Positions 44,187 through 52,553 of a stretch of 64,000 nt of DNA are shown piece by piece; within the stretch, counting starts at the first letter, position 1, and every line of letters starts with the position of its first letter. The notes under the pieces were generated by a model. It made no database searches. It was not told the DNA's origin and worked only from the letters and a program-made list of their open reading frames with translations. The stretch is from Pseudofulvimonas gallinarii (GTDB lineage Bacteria > Pseudomonadota > Gammaproteobacteria > Xanthomonadales > UBA2363). The position numbers and the translations under genes were made by a program. The DNA lies in contig NZ_SMAF01000014.1 of NCBI RefSeq assembly GCF_004343305.1, positions 16,449-80,448 on the forward strand, written 5' to 3'.

Positions 44187-45392
44187 ATGACGTCGCAGCA
44201 GGTCAACACGCCCCGGCGCGTGCTCTTCGCCAGTCTGATCGGCACCACGATCGAATTCTTCGACTTCTACATCTACGCCACCGCGGCGGTGCTGGTGTTC
44301 CCGACGCTGTTCTTCCCGTCCAGCGACCCGACCTCGGCGACGCTGCAGTCGTTCGCGACCTTCGCGCTGGCGTTCTTCGCGCGGCCGGTGGGCTCGGCAC
44401 TGTTCGGGCATTTCGGCGACCGGGTCGGCCGCAAGGCGACCCTGGTCGCGGCGCTGATGACGATGGGCATCTCCACGGTGCTGATCGGACTGCTGCCGAC
44501 CCATGCGCAGATCGGCGTCGCCGCGCCATTGCTGCTGGCGCTGTGCCGGTTGGGCCAGGGCCTGGGGCTTGGTGGCGAATGGGGTGGCGCGGTGCTGCTG
44601 GCGGTCGAGAACGCGCCCCCGCAGAAGCGGGCCTGGTACGGCATGTTCCCGCAGCTGGGCGCGCCACTGGGTTTCCTGTTCGCGAACGGCTCGTTCCTGT
44701 TGCTGGCAGCAACCCTGGACCAGGCGCAGTTCATGGCCTGGGGCTGGCGCGTGCCGTTCATCGCCAGCGCCCTGCTGGTTGGGGTCGGCCTGTGGGTACG
44801 ACTGAGCCTGCACGAGACGCCTGCCTTTGCCGAGGCGATCGCGCGCAACGAACGCGTGCGCGTGCCGATGATGGATGTGCTGCGCCGCGACCCGCTGGAG
44901 CTTGTGCTGGGCACGCTCGGCGCCACCGTCACCTTCGTGGTGTTCTACCTGATGACAGTGTTCACGCTGAGCTGGGCAACCCAGCAGCTGGGCTATTCGC
45001 GCACGGAATTCCTGCAGATGCAGATGGGCGCGGTGCTGATGTTCGCGCTGCTGGTACCGGTTTCGGCGCTGGTTGCCGACCGCTGGGGTGCGCTGCGCAC
45101 GCTGATGCTGGCGGCGACACTGATCGCGCTGTTCGGACTGTTGTACGGTCCGTGGTTCCTGGGCGGCAGCCACGGCAGGGTCTTCGCCATGCTCGCCACC
45201 GGCTTCGTGCTGATCGGCATGACCTATGGGCCGCTCGGCACCGCGCTGGCGGCCCGCTGGCCGACCGCGGTGCGCTACACCGGCGCCTCCCTGACCTTCA
45301 ACCTGGCCGGTATCGTCGGCGCCTCGCTGGCGCCCTACGTCGCGACCTGGCTGGCGCAACGCCACGCATCGCCGCCGTCGGCTACTACCTGA
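44187..45392 (+). CDS. MHS-family (MFS) transporter, C-terminus frameshifted
   Basis: As read, 401 aa from the ATG at 44187. Major facilitator of the metabolite:H+ symporter type: opening RVLFASLIGTTIEFFDFYIY, the loop 2-3 motif GHFGDRVGRKATL, and GQGLGLGGEWGGAVLLAVE. Twelve spans are expected. The frame ends ASPPSATT, but the +1 frame continues GYYLSAAAVLSLVALAWMA to a stop at 45457, the normal last span. One missing G near 45361 (cacgcatcg instead of cacggcatcg) explains this. Substrate not predictable (dicarboxylate, proline/betaine or similar). Confidence 0.88.
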   Translation: MTSQQVNTPRRVLFASLIGTTIEFFDFYIYATAAVLVFPTLFFPSSDPTSATLQSFATFALAFFARPVGSALFGHFGDRVGRKATLVAALMTMGISTVLIGLLPTHAQIGVAAPLLLALCRLGQGLGLGGEWGGAVLLAVENAPPQKRAWYGMFPQLGAPLGFLFANGSFLLLAATLDQAQFMAWGWRVPFIASALLVGVGLWVRLSLHETPAFAEAIARNERVRVPMMDVLRRDPLELVLGTLGATVTFVVFYLMTVFTLSWATQQLGYSRTEFLQMQMGAVLMFALLVPVSALVADRWGALRTLMLAATLIALFGLLYGPWFLGGSHGRVFAMLATGFVLIGMTYGPLGTALAARWPTAVRYTGASLTFNLAGIVGASLAPYVATWLAQRHASPPSATT

Positions 45393-45680
45393 GCGCGGCC
45401 GCGGTGTTGTCGCTGGTGGCACTGGCGTGGATGGCAAAGCGGCCGCGCAGCGGCTGATCGGGCTATGCCTGCGGGCAGGCCCTGCCGATGCATGCGGGGA
45501 ACGCCTGCCCTGGATTCCGCTGGCGTGTGCAACCGCCCGTGACCGGCACCGATCTGCGCGTTCCTTCGCGCGGTCCGTGCAGGTCGCGCAGACGCGTTGC
45601 TTGCCGGAAAACCACAGGACGGCGCGGCGGCGCAGCCCAGGATCCCGGCGTTTGCCCGGATGGTTGGTGGCAACAGCCGG

Positions 45681-45712
45681 AAAACAGAAAGCCCGCCTTG
45701 CGGCGGGCTTTC
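45681..45712 (-). terminator. Terminator downstream of rpmG
   Basis: Stem gaaagcccgcc / ggcgggctttc with a 4-nt loop; on the minus strand it is followed by tgtttt. It lies 49 bp after the rpmG stop and, with its A/T-flanked stem, may also stop transcripts from the plus-strand transporter gene. Confidence 0.8.
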
Positions 45713-45733
45713 CGGATCCCCGCCTTCGCGGGG
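45713..45733. repeat. Single REP-like palindrome
   Basis: A ggatccccgccttcgcgggg unit directly beside the rpmG terminator, the same core as the starting unit of the tandem array near 23.97 kb. Confidence 0.6.
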
Positions 45734-45760
45734 AGGACTCGTGGCGCCAGGCGCCTCAAG

Positions 45761-45925
45761 TCACTTGATCTTGCCTTCCTTGTAGATCACGTGCTTGCGG
45801 GCAACGGGATCGTACTTCTTGATCTCGATCTTGTTCGGGGTGTTCTTCTTGTTCTTGTCGGTCGTGTAGAAATGACCGGTGCCTTCAGAAGAAATCAGGC
45901 GGATCTTGTCGCGCTTGGAAGCCAT
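45761..45925 (-). CDS. rpmG: 50S ribosomal protein L33
   Basis: 54 aa, full length: [20 protein letters not shown] at the start and [18 protein letters not shown] at the end. It has no CxxC pairs, so it is the zinc-independent (C-) form. It lies 15 bp after rpmB, the usual rpmB-rpmG pair. The antisense open frames over it are shadows. Confidence 0.97.
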   Translation of the reverse strand: MASKRDKIRLISSEGTGHFYTTDKNKKNTPNKIEIKKYDPVARKHVIYKEGKIK

Positions 45926-45940
45926 GGTCGCGTCTCCTGA

Positions 45941-46177
45941 TCAGATGCGTTCGCCGCGCGCACGCAGCTCGGCCAGCACCGAATCGATGCCCTTCTTGTC
46001 GATCGTACGCAGGGCGTGGTTGGACACGCGCAGCGACACGTAACGGTTCTCGCTCGCCACCCAGAACCGGTGCTCATGCAGGTTCGGCAGGAAGCGGCGG
46101 CGGGTCTTGTTGTTGGCGTGGGACACGTTGTTACCGGTCTGCACGCGCTTACCGGACACCTGGCAGACTCTGGCCAT
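45941..46177 (-). CDS. rpmB: 50S ribosomal protein L28
   Basis: 78 aa from the ATG at 46177: [20 protein letters not shown], then [15 protein letters not shown], typical of bacterial L28 without zinc Cys pairs. First gene of rpmB-rpmG, with a promoter at 46230-46258. Confidence 0.97.
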   Translation of the reverse strand: MARVCQVSGKRVQTGNNVSHANNKTRRRFLPNLHEHRFWVASENRYVSLRVSNHALRTIDKKGIDSVLAELRARGERI

Positions 46178-46229
46178 GGGAAACCTCGAAGACGAAAAGG
46201 GATACCGCCAGATGGCGGAAAGGCGCGGG

Positions 46230-46258
46230 ATTATGCACGGCCCTGGCCGGAAATGCAA
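46230..46258 (-). promoter_or_regulatory. rpmB-rpmG promoter
   Basis: Minus strand: -35 TTGCAT (46258 to 46253), 17-bp spacer, -10 CATAAT (46235 to 46230). Transcription should start near 46223, about 46 nt before the rpmB ATG. Confidence 0.65.
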
Positions 46259-46346
46259 CCTGTCCGCACTGATCGCATGACGCACCGTCAGTTACGGATC
46301 GGGATTTCGCGGTCAGCTCAACGGGTGCCGCTCAAGGCGTCGGGCC

Positions 46347-46440
46347 AAAAAAGGCTGACGCCCGGTCAGGTTTCAGGAACAGGGGGGAATCCTTGCAACC
46401 GTGGGGGACCGGGCGTCAGTGTTTGGTTGAACACGAAACG
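46347..46440 (-). ncRNA. Candidate structured small RNA with C-rich loops
   Basis: On the minus strand: a -10-like TATAGT (46452 to 46447), then a region closed by a perfect 13-bp stem ctgacgcccggtc (46419 to 46407) / gaccgggcgtcag (46367 to 46355) enclosing 39 nt, directly followed by ccttttttgg, a good intrinsic terminator. Inside, a weaker hairpin (ggtt..agga / tcct..aacc) shows a loop with ttcccccc, and a ccccc run lies in the joining strand. Exposed C-rich loops recall Xanthomonas sX13-type regulators; I compare only the design. No good -35 is present. It might instead be an unusually large terminator of the lipoprotein gene upstream. Confidence 0.5.
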
Positions 46441-46515
46441 GAGCCGACTATAGCCCTGCCCGCTCCAACCCATTGCAAACATTTGTAAACCCAATGCATT
46501 CAAACACTTGAGGTG

Positions 46516-47484
46516 TCACCGTTCGTCGCGATCCCGGCTCCGCGAGGGCGTCCTGCGGGCCTCCCCAGCGGCGCGTGGTGAAGGCGTGGACGGCGTCGGC
46601 CGCTCCAGCCTCGGCGCCGGCGTGCCGCGCGTTTCCGTCCGCGGTGCCCGGCCCGGCGTGGCGGGCGTGAAGGTGCGTTCCCGGGGCATGCTCTCCGGCA
46701 TCACCTGGCCGCGCATCGGCCGCTCCGGTGCCGGCAGGCCACGCCCGCGTCCCGCGTCAGGCAACGCGGAGCCGCCGCTTCGCCACGGCCGTTCGCGGGC
46801 GGGCGCCGGTCCGAAGGCGTCGCTGCCGAGGACAGGCAGGCCGCTTCGCCCCCGCTCGCGGTCGCGGGGAACGTAGTTGCGTGAAGGCAGACCACTTTCG
46901 TACCCGCGCTGTCCCGATGACGAAGCCGCCGCGCCGCGTGACGGATAGGCGCCGGTCGCACCCATGTTGCCGGCACGATGGCGGATCGGCACCGCGGCAC
47001 CGCCCGTTCGGCCCATCCGGGACATGCGTTCGGCCGCGTTGCGGGCACTGCCGAAGCGGGCTGGATCATTGCCGGCGTTCGACTGCGTGCCGGCCCGGCG
47101 GCCGGCCATGCGGCGGTCCAGATGGTCGGTGCCGCGGTGCGGCTGGTAGCGCCACCAGTCGTAGTAGTGGTCCCAGTAGCTGCCGTAGTACGGCGAATAC
47201 GGATGCCAGTGCCGCCACGCATACCAGGACGACCAGCCCATGCCCCAGCCGTAGTAGCGCGGGAAGTAGGTGACGCCGTAATGGAAGTGCGGATAGAAGA
47301 ACGGGTCGTAATAGCTGTAGCGCAGACCCCAGAACAGCGAATCGTAAGGGTCGTACCACCGCACGTCCCGTTCATATCCGTAGTAGTAGTCGCCGCTGCC
47401 GCCGTAATACCCGTAGTCACGGTGCTCGACGGTGGTGCAGGCCGCCAGTGCGGCGGCGAACAGGATGATGACGAGCCGGCGCAT
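46516..47484 (-). CDS. Tyr/Trp-rich lipoprotein with Arg/Pro-rich tail, unknown function
   Basis: 322 aa from the ATG at 47484 (gagggag upstream). Signal sequence with lipobox LAAC (Cys16). Residues 20-110 are extraordinarily rich in Tyr, Trp, His and Asp (DYGYYGGSGDYYYGYERDVR and YYGSYWDHYYDWW), as in small envelope proteins of Xanthomonadales that I cannot name. From 120 on it is low-complexity, Arg/Ser/Pro/Gly-rich and probably disordered. Function unknown. Confidence 0.75.
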   Translation of the reverse strand: MRRLVIILFAAALAACTTVEHRDYGYYGGSGDYYYGYERDVRWYDPYDSLFWGLRYSYYDPFFYPHFHYGVTYFPRYYGWGMGWSSWYAWRHWHPYSPYYGSYWDHYYDWWRYQPHRGTDHLDRRMAGRRAGTQSNAGNDPARFGSARNAAERMSRMGRTGGAAVPIRHRAGNMGATGAYPSRGAAASSSGQRGYESGLPSRNYVPRDRERGRSGLPVLGSDAFGPAPARERPWRSGGSALPDAGRGRGLPAPERPMRGQVMPESMPRERTFTPATPGRAPRTETRGTPAPRLERPTPSTPSPRAAGEARRTPSRSRDRDER

Positions 47485-47604
47485 GCGACACTCCCTCCTC
47501 GGGTTGTCGGCCAACCGTAGGCGTGCCGCGTTGAATAGCTACTGAATCGATTGTTGCCTGTCTGGGCCGGTGCTAGCGTGCGCGGCCACTCTCTGGAAAC
47601 GGCC

Positions 47605-48618
47605 ATGGCCACCCACACCACTTCCGGTCGCTGGCAGCTCGGGCTGAGCCTGGCCCTGCTGACGGCCGGCCTTTGGGCAACGCTGCCCGCGGCGCTCAAG
47701 ATCGCCCTGGGCAGCCTGGACGCATTGACGCTGACCTGGGTGCGGTTCCTGTTCGCGTTCATCGTGCTCGGCGCGTGGCTGGGCGTGCGCGGACGGTTGG
47801 GCGGGCTGCGGCGGCTGCCCGGGCGCCACTGGCTCCTGCTGCTGTTTGCCGCGGCGGCGCTGATGGGCAATTACCTGCTCTACCTGCTCGGCGTGCAGTT
47901 CACCACGCCCGGCAATGCCCAGCTGCTGATCCAGGCGGCGCCGCTGCTGATGGCGCTGGGCGGCATCGCCGTATTCGGCGAGCGCTACTCGACCGGCCAA
48001 TGGCTCGGCATGGTCGCGATCGTGGTCGGGCTGTGCCTGTTCTTCGCCGACCAGCTGGGCGGTGGCGACGGCAACCGGCATTACGTGTTCGGCAGCACGC
48101 TTGTCCTGCTGGGCGCGCTGTCGTGGGCACTGTATGCGCTGGCGCAGAAGCAGCTGCTCAACCGCCTGGGATCGGCGACGATCCTGGTGGTGATCTACGC
48201 CGCCGCCAGCGTGGTGCTGGCGCCGTTCGCCGACCTCGGTGCCGTGCTGGCGCTGGCCGGCGTGCCGCTGTGGATGGTGCTGTTCGCGGCGGTGAACACG
48301 CTGGCTGCCTACGGTGCTTTCGCCGAGGCGCTTGCGCACTGGGAGGCCTCTCGCGTCAGCGCCATTCTCGCGCTGACGCCCCTTCTGGCGATGGCCACGG
48401 TTGAGCTCGTCCACCGGTCGCTGCCGCACCTGCTCGGCGGCGAATCCATCCACACGCTGGGCTGGATCGGTGCCGCCATGGTGGTGGCCGGCTCCTGCAT
48501 GAGCGCACTGCTGAAGCGCCGCGTCAGCACGCCGCTGGCGGCCCCCACCGGCAGCGAAGGCACCGCCGAAACCCCGGTTGCCGAAGCCGGATCCGACCGC
48601 CCTGCGAATGTCGGCTGA
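47605..48618 (+). CDS. EamA-type DMT-superfamily transporter
   Basis: 337 aa from the ATG at 47605. Ten hydrophobic spans in two EamA repeats (for instance LALLTAGLWATLPAALKIAL and LLGALSWALYALAQKQLL). The C-terminal about 30 residues are a soluble Thr/Glu/Pro tail. Drug/metabolite exporter of unknown substrate. It is divergent from the Tyr-rich lipoprotein gene. Confidence 0.9.
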   Translation: MATHTTSGRWQLGLSLALLTAGLWATLPAALKIALGSLDALTLTWVRFLFAFIVLGAWLGVRGRLGGLRRLPGRHWLLLLFAAAALMGNYLLYLLGVQFTTPGNAQLLIQAAPLLMALGGIAVFGERYSTGQWLGMVAIVVGLCLFFADQLGGGDGNRHYVFGSTLVLLGALSWALYALAQKQLLNRLGSATILVVIYAAASVVLAPFADLGAVLALAGVPLWMVLFAAVNTLAAYGAFAEALAHWEASRVSAILALTPLLAMATVELVHRSLPHLLGGESIHTLGWIGAAMVVAGSCMSALLKRRVSTPLAAPTGSEGTAETPVAEAGSDRPANVG

Positions 48619-48820
48619 ATGCGGCCGACCTGCTGTGACGTGTTTCCCTTCGTTTCCACGTTTCTAACAAGCAATGCCGGACCGGCGCCGGCCCCGTCCG
48701 ACGTCCCGGTGGCCTCTGGCGCTAGAATCGCCGTTGCCGAGACGATTAGGCTGGGTCGCCACCGGCAACGAGCCGCCACACGGCGGTACGGATTCGTCTT
48801 AACTTTGGGAGTCACCGAAC

Positions 48821-49546
48821 ATGAACAAGTTGCTAGTTGCCGGCATCCTCGCCCTTGTCGGCCTGGGCACCACCTCCGCCGCGTACGCACAGCGCGGCAA
48901 TCACCGCCCGGTCGTCGCCGTGGCCGATTTCCAGAACGACACCGGCGCCGGCTGGTGGCGTGGCGGCGTTGGCCGCGAGCTGGGCAGCATGCTGGCCAAT
49001 GAGCTGTCCTCGACGGGTGACTTCCGCGTCGTCGAACGCGAGAAGCTGGGCGCCGTGCTGTCCGAGCAGGACCTGGCCGCGTCCGGCCGCGTGCGTTCCG
49101 GCACCGGCGCCGCCACCGGCGAGCTGACCGGCGCGCAGTACCTGATCATGGGCACGGTGTCCGCCTATGAGGAAAACACCGCCAGCACCGGTGGCGGCGT
49201 CAGCTTCCGCGGCATCTCCTTGGGCGGCAAGCGCAGCGAGGCCTATCTGGCCGTCGACCTGCGTGTCGTCGATGCCAGCACCGGCGAAGTGGCCTTCTCG
49301 CGCACTGTCGAGGGCCGCAGCAGCGGCGGCGGCGTCAGCGTCGGCGTGTTCCGCGGCGGCTTTGGTGGCAGCCTGGCCAACGAGCGCAATACGCCGGCCG
49401 GCAAGGCCATCCGCGCGGCGCTGGTCGAGATCACCGACTACCTCAGCTGCGCCATGGTGCAGCAGAGCCGCGGCTGCGAAGCCGAGTACCAGGAAAAGGA
49501 AAACCGCCGCCGCGACAGCAACCGTCGCGGACTGCGCCTGGACTGA
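48821..49546 (+). CDS. CsgG-like exported protein
   Basis: 241 aa from the ATG at 48821 (gggag at about 48808). Signal peptide to AYA (about residue 23); it has no lipobox Cys, unlike CsgG itself. The core has CsgG family motifs: VAVADFQNDTG, GRELGSMLANELSSTGDFRV VEREKL (written split), EQDLAASGRV, GAQYLIMGTVSAYEE, and VDLRVVDASTGEVAFSRTVEG. It may act in outer-membrane pore or penicillin-binding-protein-activator (LpoB-like) roles. No curli genes are nearby. A -10-like TAGAAT lies at 48723-48728. Confidence 0.85.
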   Translation: MNKLLVAGILALVGLGTTSAAYAQRGNHRPVVAVADFQNDTGAGWWRGGVGRELGSMLANELSSTGDFRVVEREKLGAVLSEQDLAASGRVRSGTGAATGELTGAQYLIMGTVSAYEENTASTGGGVSFRGISLGGKRSEAYLAVDLRVVDASTGEVAFSRTVEGRSSGGGVSVGVFRGGFGGSLANERNTPAGKAIRAALVEITDYLSCAMVQQSRGCEAEYQEKENRRRDSNRRGLRLD

Positions 49547-49571
49547 CCCGTCCGGACCTCCGATGCACGCA

Positions 49572-49598
49572 ACGACGCCCGCCTTGTGCGGGCGTCGT
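49572..49598. terminator. Hairpin between convergent csgG-like and bioC genes
   Basis: Perfect 11-bp stem acgacgcccgc / gcgggcgtcgt with a 5-nt loop, 25 bp after the CsgG-like stop. No strong T-run follows, so a bidirectional but moderate terminator is likely. Confidence 0.65.
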
Positions 49599-49649
49599 CA
49601 TGTCCGGATCACGGATCGGGTGCCGGACGCCCGGCGGATCGCGCGAGGA

Positions 49650-50537
49650 TCAGCCGGCAGGCCGTGGCGGTCGCCGCTGGATGGCGCTCACCGGAATCGT
49701 CGCGATCTCGCCTGCGGCACTGCGGCGCGGCTGACCTGCCTGCGGCGCACGCGCCTGTACGTAGATGACCTCGTAGGTGGCTGGCAGCCGGCCGTCCTCG
49801 TCACGGCGCAACCCATAGTGTTCCCGCATCGCCTGCCACGCCTGCCGACCGGCCAGTCCGCGCGGACGATCGCTGCGGGCATTGTTGGCGCCGATGGCGC
49901 GCAGTTCGCCAACCAGGTCATCCACGGCCGCGTAGCTCAGGGTGAACAGGTCGCGGTCGAGAACCGGATCGCGGAAACCCTGCGCCATCACCAGGTCACC
50001 GAGCACGGCGATGCCGGGAAAACTGCTGACCTGCGCCATGCGGCCGGCCGCAGCCCAGGCTTCGCGCAGTTCCAGCAGCGTGTCCGGTCCGAACGTTGCC
50101 AGCAGCAGGCGACCACCGGGACGCAGCACGCGACGGAATTCATCCAGGGCCGCGGGAAGGTCGTCCACCCATTGCAGGCACAGGCTGGAAAAAAGCAGGT
50201 CGACGCTGCCGTCGGGCAGTGGCAGCGCGCAGGCATCGGCGCAGGCGACCGGCAGCGAACGCCAGAAGCCGCCGGCCTTGCGTGCCCGCCTCAGCATCGG
50301 CAGCGCCAGGTCGATGCCGAGCACGGAGCCCCGGCGATAGCGCTGGCGCAGCATCGACAGCGCGCGACCCGGTCCGCAGCCGACATCGACGATGCGCTGC
50401 GGCTCCGGTTGCAGCGACAGTGCGGATTCCAGCAGTCGCGATTCCACTTCGTGCTGCAGCACGGCGACCTCGTCGTAGCGGTCGGCGGCGGCGGCGAAGC
50501 GCGCGCGCAGCAGGCGGCGGTCGTAACGCGGCATCAT
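49650..50537 (-). CDS. bioC: Malonyl-ACP O-methyltransferase BioC
   Basis: 295 aa. Starts biotin synthesis by methylating malonyl-ACP so it can enter fatty-acid elongation. SAM motif I VDVGCGPGRAL (50-60); post-motifs LLFSSLCLQWVDDLPAALDE and FGPDTLLELREAWAAA are characteristic of BioC. It overlaps the bioH stop by 4 bp, the end of a bioF-bioH-bioC run. Confidence 0.93.
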   Translation of the reverse strand: MMPRYDRRLLRARFAAAADRYDEVAVLQHEVESRLLESALSLQPEPQRIVDVGCGPGRALSMLRQRYRRGSVLGIDLALPMLRRARKAGGFWRSLPVACADACALPLPDGSVDLLFSSLCLQWVDDLPAALDEFRRVLRPGGRLLLATFGPDTLLELREAWAAAGRMAQVSSFPGIAVLGDLVMAQGFRDPVLDRDLFTLSYAAVDDLVGELRAIGANNARSDRPRGLAGRQAWQAMREHYGLRRDEDGRLPATYEVIYVQARAPQAGQPRRSAAGEIATIPVSAIQRRPPRPAG

Positions 50538-51382
50538 GCGGCAGCGCCTCCGCCGTCGTCGTCGGCGGCGCCGGCCAGTTCATCCAGCGCCTGCGCGATC
50601 AGGGCCGAATGATGGAGGAAGGGCGCATGCCCGGCGCCGGCGATCACCCGTTCGCGAGCCCGCGGCGCCAGTGCGGCCGCAGCGCGCAGGGCCTCTGCCG
50701 GCACCAGGCGGTCGCGGCGACCGCCGATCCACAGGCTGGGCATGTGCAGCATCGGCAGCGCGGCGCGCAGGTCGGTCTGTTCCAGCCATTCCAGACCACG
50801 CGCAAGCACCTGCGACGAGGGCTCGCCGTGGTCGAAGGCCTGCGCGCGCAGGTCGCGCAGTTCGTCCTGCGCGTGCGCGCTGCCCACCACTTCCAGCGCA
50901 AGGAAGCGCTCGACCGTGCCGCGCCAGTCTTGCGCCAGGTCCTGGGCGAAGAGCTTGAAGACCGCGGCATCGACGGCGTGCGGCCAGTCATCGGCCACGA
51001 CGAAGCGCGGCGAGCCGGCGAGCACCGCCAGTGCCGGCACCCGGTCCGGCGCCGAAATGGCCGCCTGCTGCGCGACCAGTGCGCCCAGCGACCAGCCCAG
51101 CCAGACCGCGCGCGGCAGGCGCGCCAGCAGCCCGGCGGCCAGGTCGGCGGGTGTCTCCGGCATTGCGATCTGGCGGCTGCGTCCATGGCCCGGCAGGTCG
51201 ACGATATGCACCGTCCAGCGTGATTCCAGCTGTTCGCGCAGCGGCCGGAAGATGCCGCCATGCATGCCCCAGCCATGCAGCAGGACGAGGTCCGGGCCGG
51301 TGCCCGTGGTTTCGATGAACACGTCGGAATCGAGCAGTTGAGGGATACAGGCGACGCCGGAAGCGGCGTCAGGGACCGCCAT
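50534..51382 (-). CDS. bioH: Pimeloyl-ACP methyl ester esterase BioH
   Basis: 282 aa from the ATG at 51382. Alpha/beta hydrolase that releases pimeloyl-ACP from its methyl ester. Oxyanion region LLHGWGMHGG, nucleophile Ser98 in GWSLG, later Asp in GGRRDRLVPA and His in GAGHAPF. The N-terminus is a little longer than in E. coli BioH. It overlaps bioF by 14 bp and bioC by 4 bp. Confidence 0.92.
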   Translation of the reverse strand: MAVPDAASGVACIPQLLDSDVFIETTGTGPDLVLLHGWGMHGGIFRPLREQLESRWTVHIVDLPGHGRSRQIAMPETPADLAAGLLARLPRAVWLGWSLGALVAQQAAISAPDRVPALAVLAGSPRFVVADDWPHAVDAAVFKLFAQDLAQDWRGTVERFLALEVVGSAHAQDELRDLRAQAFDHGEPSSQVLARGLEWLEQTDLRAALPMLHMPSLWIGGRRDRLVPAEALRAAAALAPRARERVIAGAGHAPFLHHSALIAQALDELAGAADDDGGGAAA

Positions 51383-52553
51383 TGTCCCGCATCGCCTTCG
51401 CAAGTGCGCGCAACAGCTTGTCGACGTCCCCGAAGTCGTGGGCGGCGGTCAGGGTGATGCGCAGGCGTGCGCGGCCGGCCGGCACCGTCGGCGGCCGGAT
51501 CGCAACGACCAGGAAACCGTCGCGCTCCAGCGCCGTGGACACGGCCACCGTGCGTTCGGCGCCGCCGAGCAACAGCGGCTGGATCGGGGTCCGCGACGGC
51601 AGCAGCGGCAGGTCCATGGCCTGCGCGCCGTTGCGGAAATGTTCGACCAGCGCGGCCAGCCGCTCGCGGCGCCACTGTTCGCGGCGCGCGATCGACACCG
51701 CCGCCAGCGCCGCCGCCGCCAGCGCCGGCGGCGGCGCGGTGCTGTACACATGGCTGCGCGCGAACTGCGCCAGCGCAGTGATGAAATCGCCATCGCCAGC
51801 GACGAAGGCACCTGCTGTTCCGAGCGCCTTGCCCAGCGTCGCCATCAGCACCGGCACCTGGGAGGCATCCAGTCCCGCTTCGACGACGCTGCCGGCGCCT
51901 TCCGCCCCGAGCACGCCAAGGCCGTGGGCGTCATCGACCATCAGGGTCGCCTCCATTTCAGCGGCACAGGAAGCCAGTCCGGCGAGCGGGGCGATGTCAC
52001 CATCCATGCTGAAGACGCCATCGCTCACCAGCATCGCGCCGCCGTCCTCGCACAGCGCCAGCTGCCGGCGCGCCGCCTCGACGTCGGCGTGTGGATAGCG
52101 GCGCAGGGCGCAGCCGGCCAGACGGGCGCCGTCGATCAGGCTGGCGTGGTTGAGGCGGTCCTGCACGCAGCAGTCACCGGCGGCGAGCAGCGCCTGCATG
52201 ACGCCGACATTGGCGGCGTAGCCGGTGCTGAACAGAAGCGCACGGTCGCGGCCGGTCCAGTCGGCCAGCGCTTCTTCGAGTTCGGCATGCGGACGGCGAT
52301 GCCCGCAGACCAGCGAGGCCGCGGTCGCACCGACACCGTGTTCTCCGGCAGCCTGTTTCAGGGCCGCCACGAGCGCCGGATGGCCGGCCAGGCCGAGGTA
52401 GTCGTTGGAAGAAAAGTTGAGCAGCCGACGCCCGTCGACGATGACATGCGTCGGGTCGCCGTTGGCGATGGTGCGCAAGCGGCGGCCCAGTCCGTCGCGC
52501 GCGCGTGATTCGGCGGCGGCAACCAGTCGCGCGATGACATCGACGCCGCTCAT
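51369..52553 (-). CDS. bioF: 8-amino-7-oxononanoate synthase
   Basis: 394 aa. PLP enzyme joining pimeloyl-ACP/CoA with alanine. PLP Lys242 in ATLGKALGTAG; VDDAHGLGVLG (206-217) holds the Asp/His of the cofactor site; NFSSNDYLGLAGHP is the family opening. Overlaps the AraC-type gene upstream as ATGA and bioH downstream. bioA and bioD are not in the window. Confidence 0.96.
   Translation of the reverse strand: MSGVDVIARLVAAAESRARDGLGRRLRTIANGDPTHVIVDGRRLLNFSSNDYLGLAGHPALVAALKQAAGEHGVGATAASLVCGHRRPHAELEEALADWTGRDRALLFSTGYAANVGVMQALLAAGDCCVQDRLNHASLIDGARLAGCALRRYPHADVEAARRQLALCEDGGAMLVSDGVFSMDGDIAPLAGLASCAAEMEATLMVDDAHGLGVLGAEGAGSVVEAGLDASQVPVLMATLGKALGTAGAFVAGDGDFITALAQFARSHVYSTAPPPALAAAALAAVSIARREQWRRERLAALVEHFRNGAQAMDLPLLPSRTPIQPLLLGGAERTVAVSTALERDGFLVVAIRPPTVPAGRARLRITLTAAHDFGDVDKLLRALAKAMRDNGGP

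Larger units (their letters stand above)
46178..46515. other. Intergenic region holding the rpmB promoter and a candidate small RNA
   Basis: 338 bp between rpmB and the Tyr-rich lipoprotein gene, both on the minus strand. It contains the rpmB promoter (46230-46258), the structured element at 46347-46440 and an A/T-rich patch at 46470-46510. No protein gene is seen. Confidence 0.7.
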
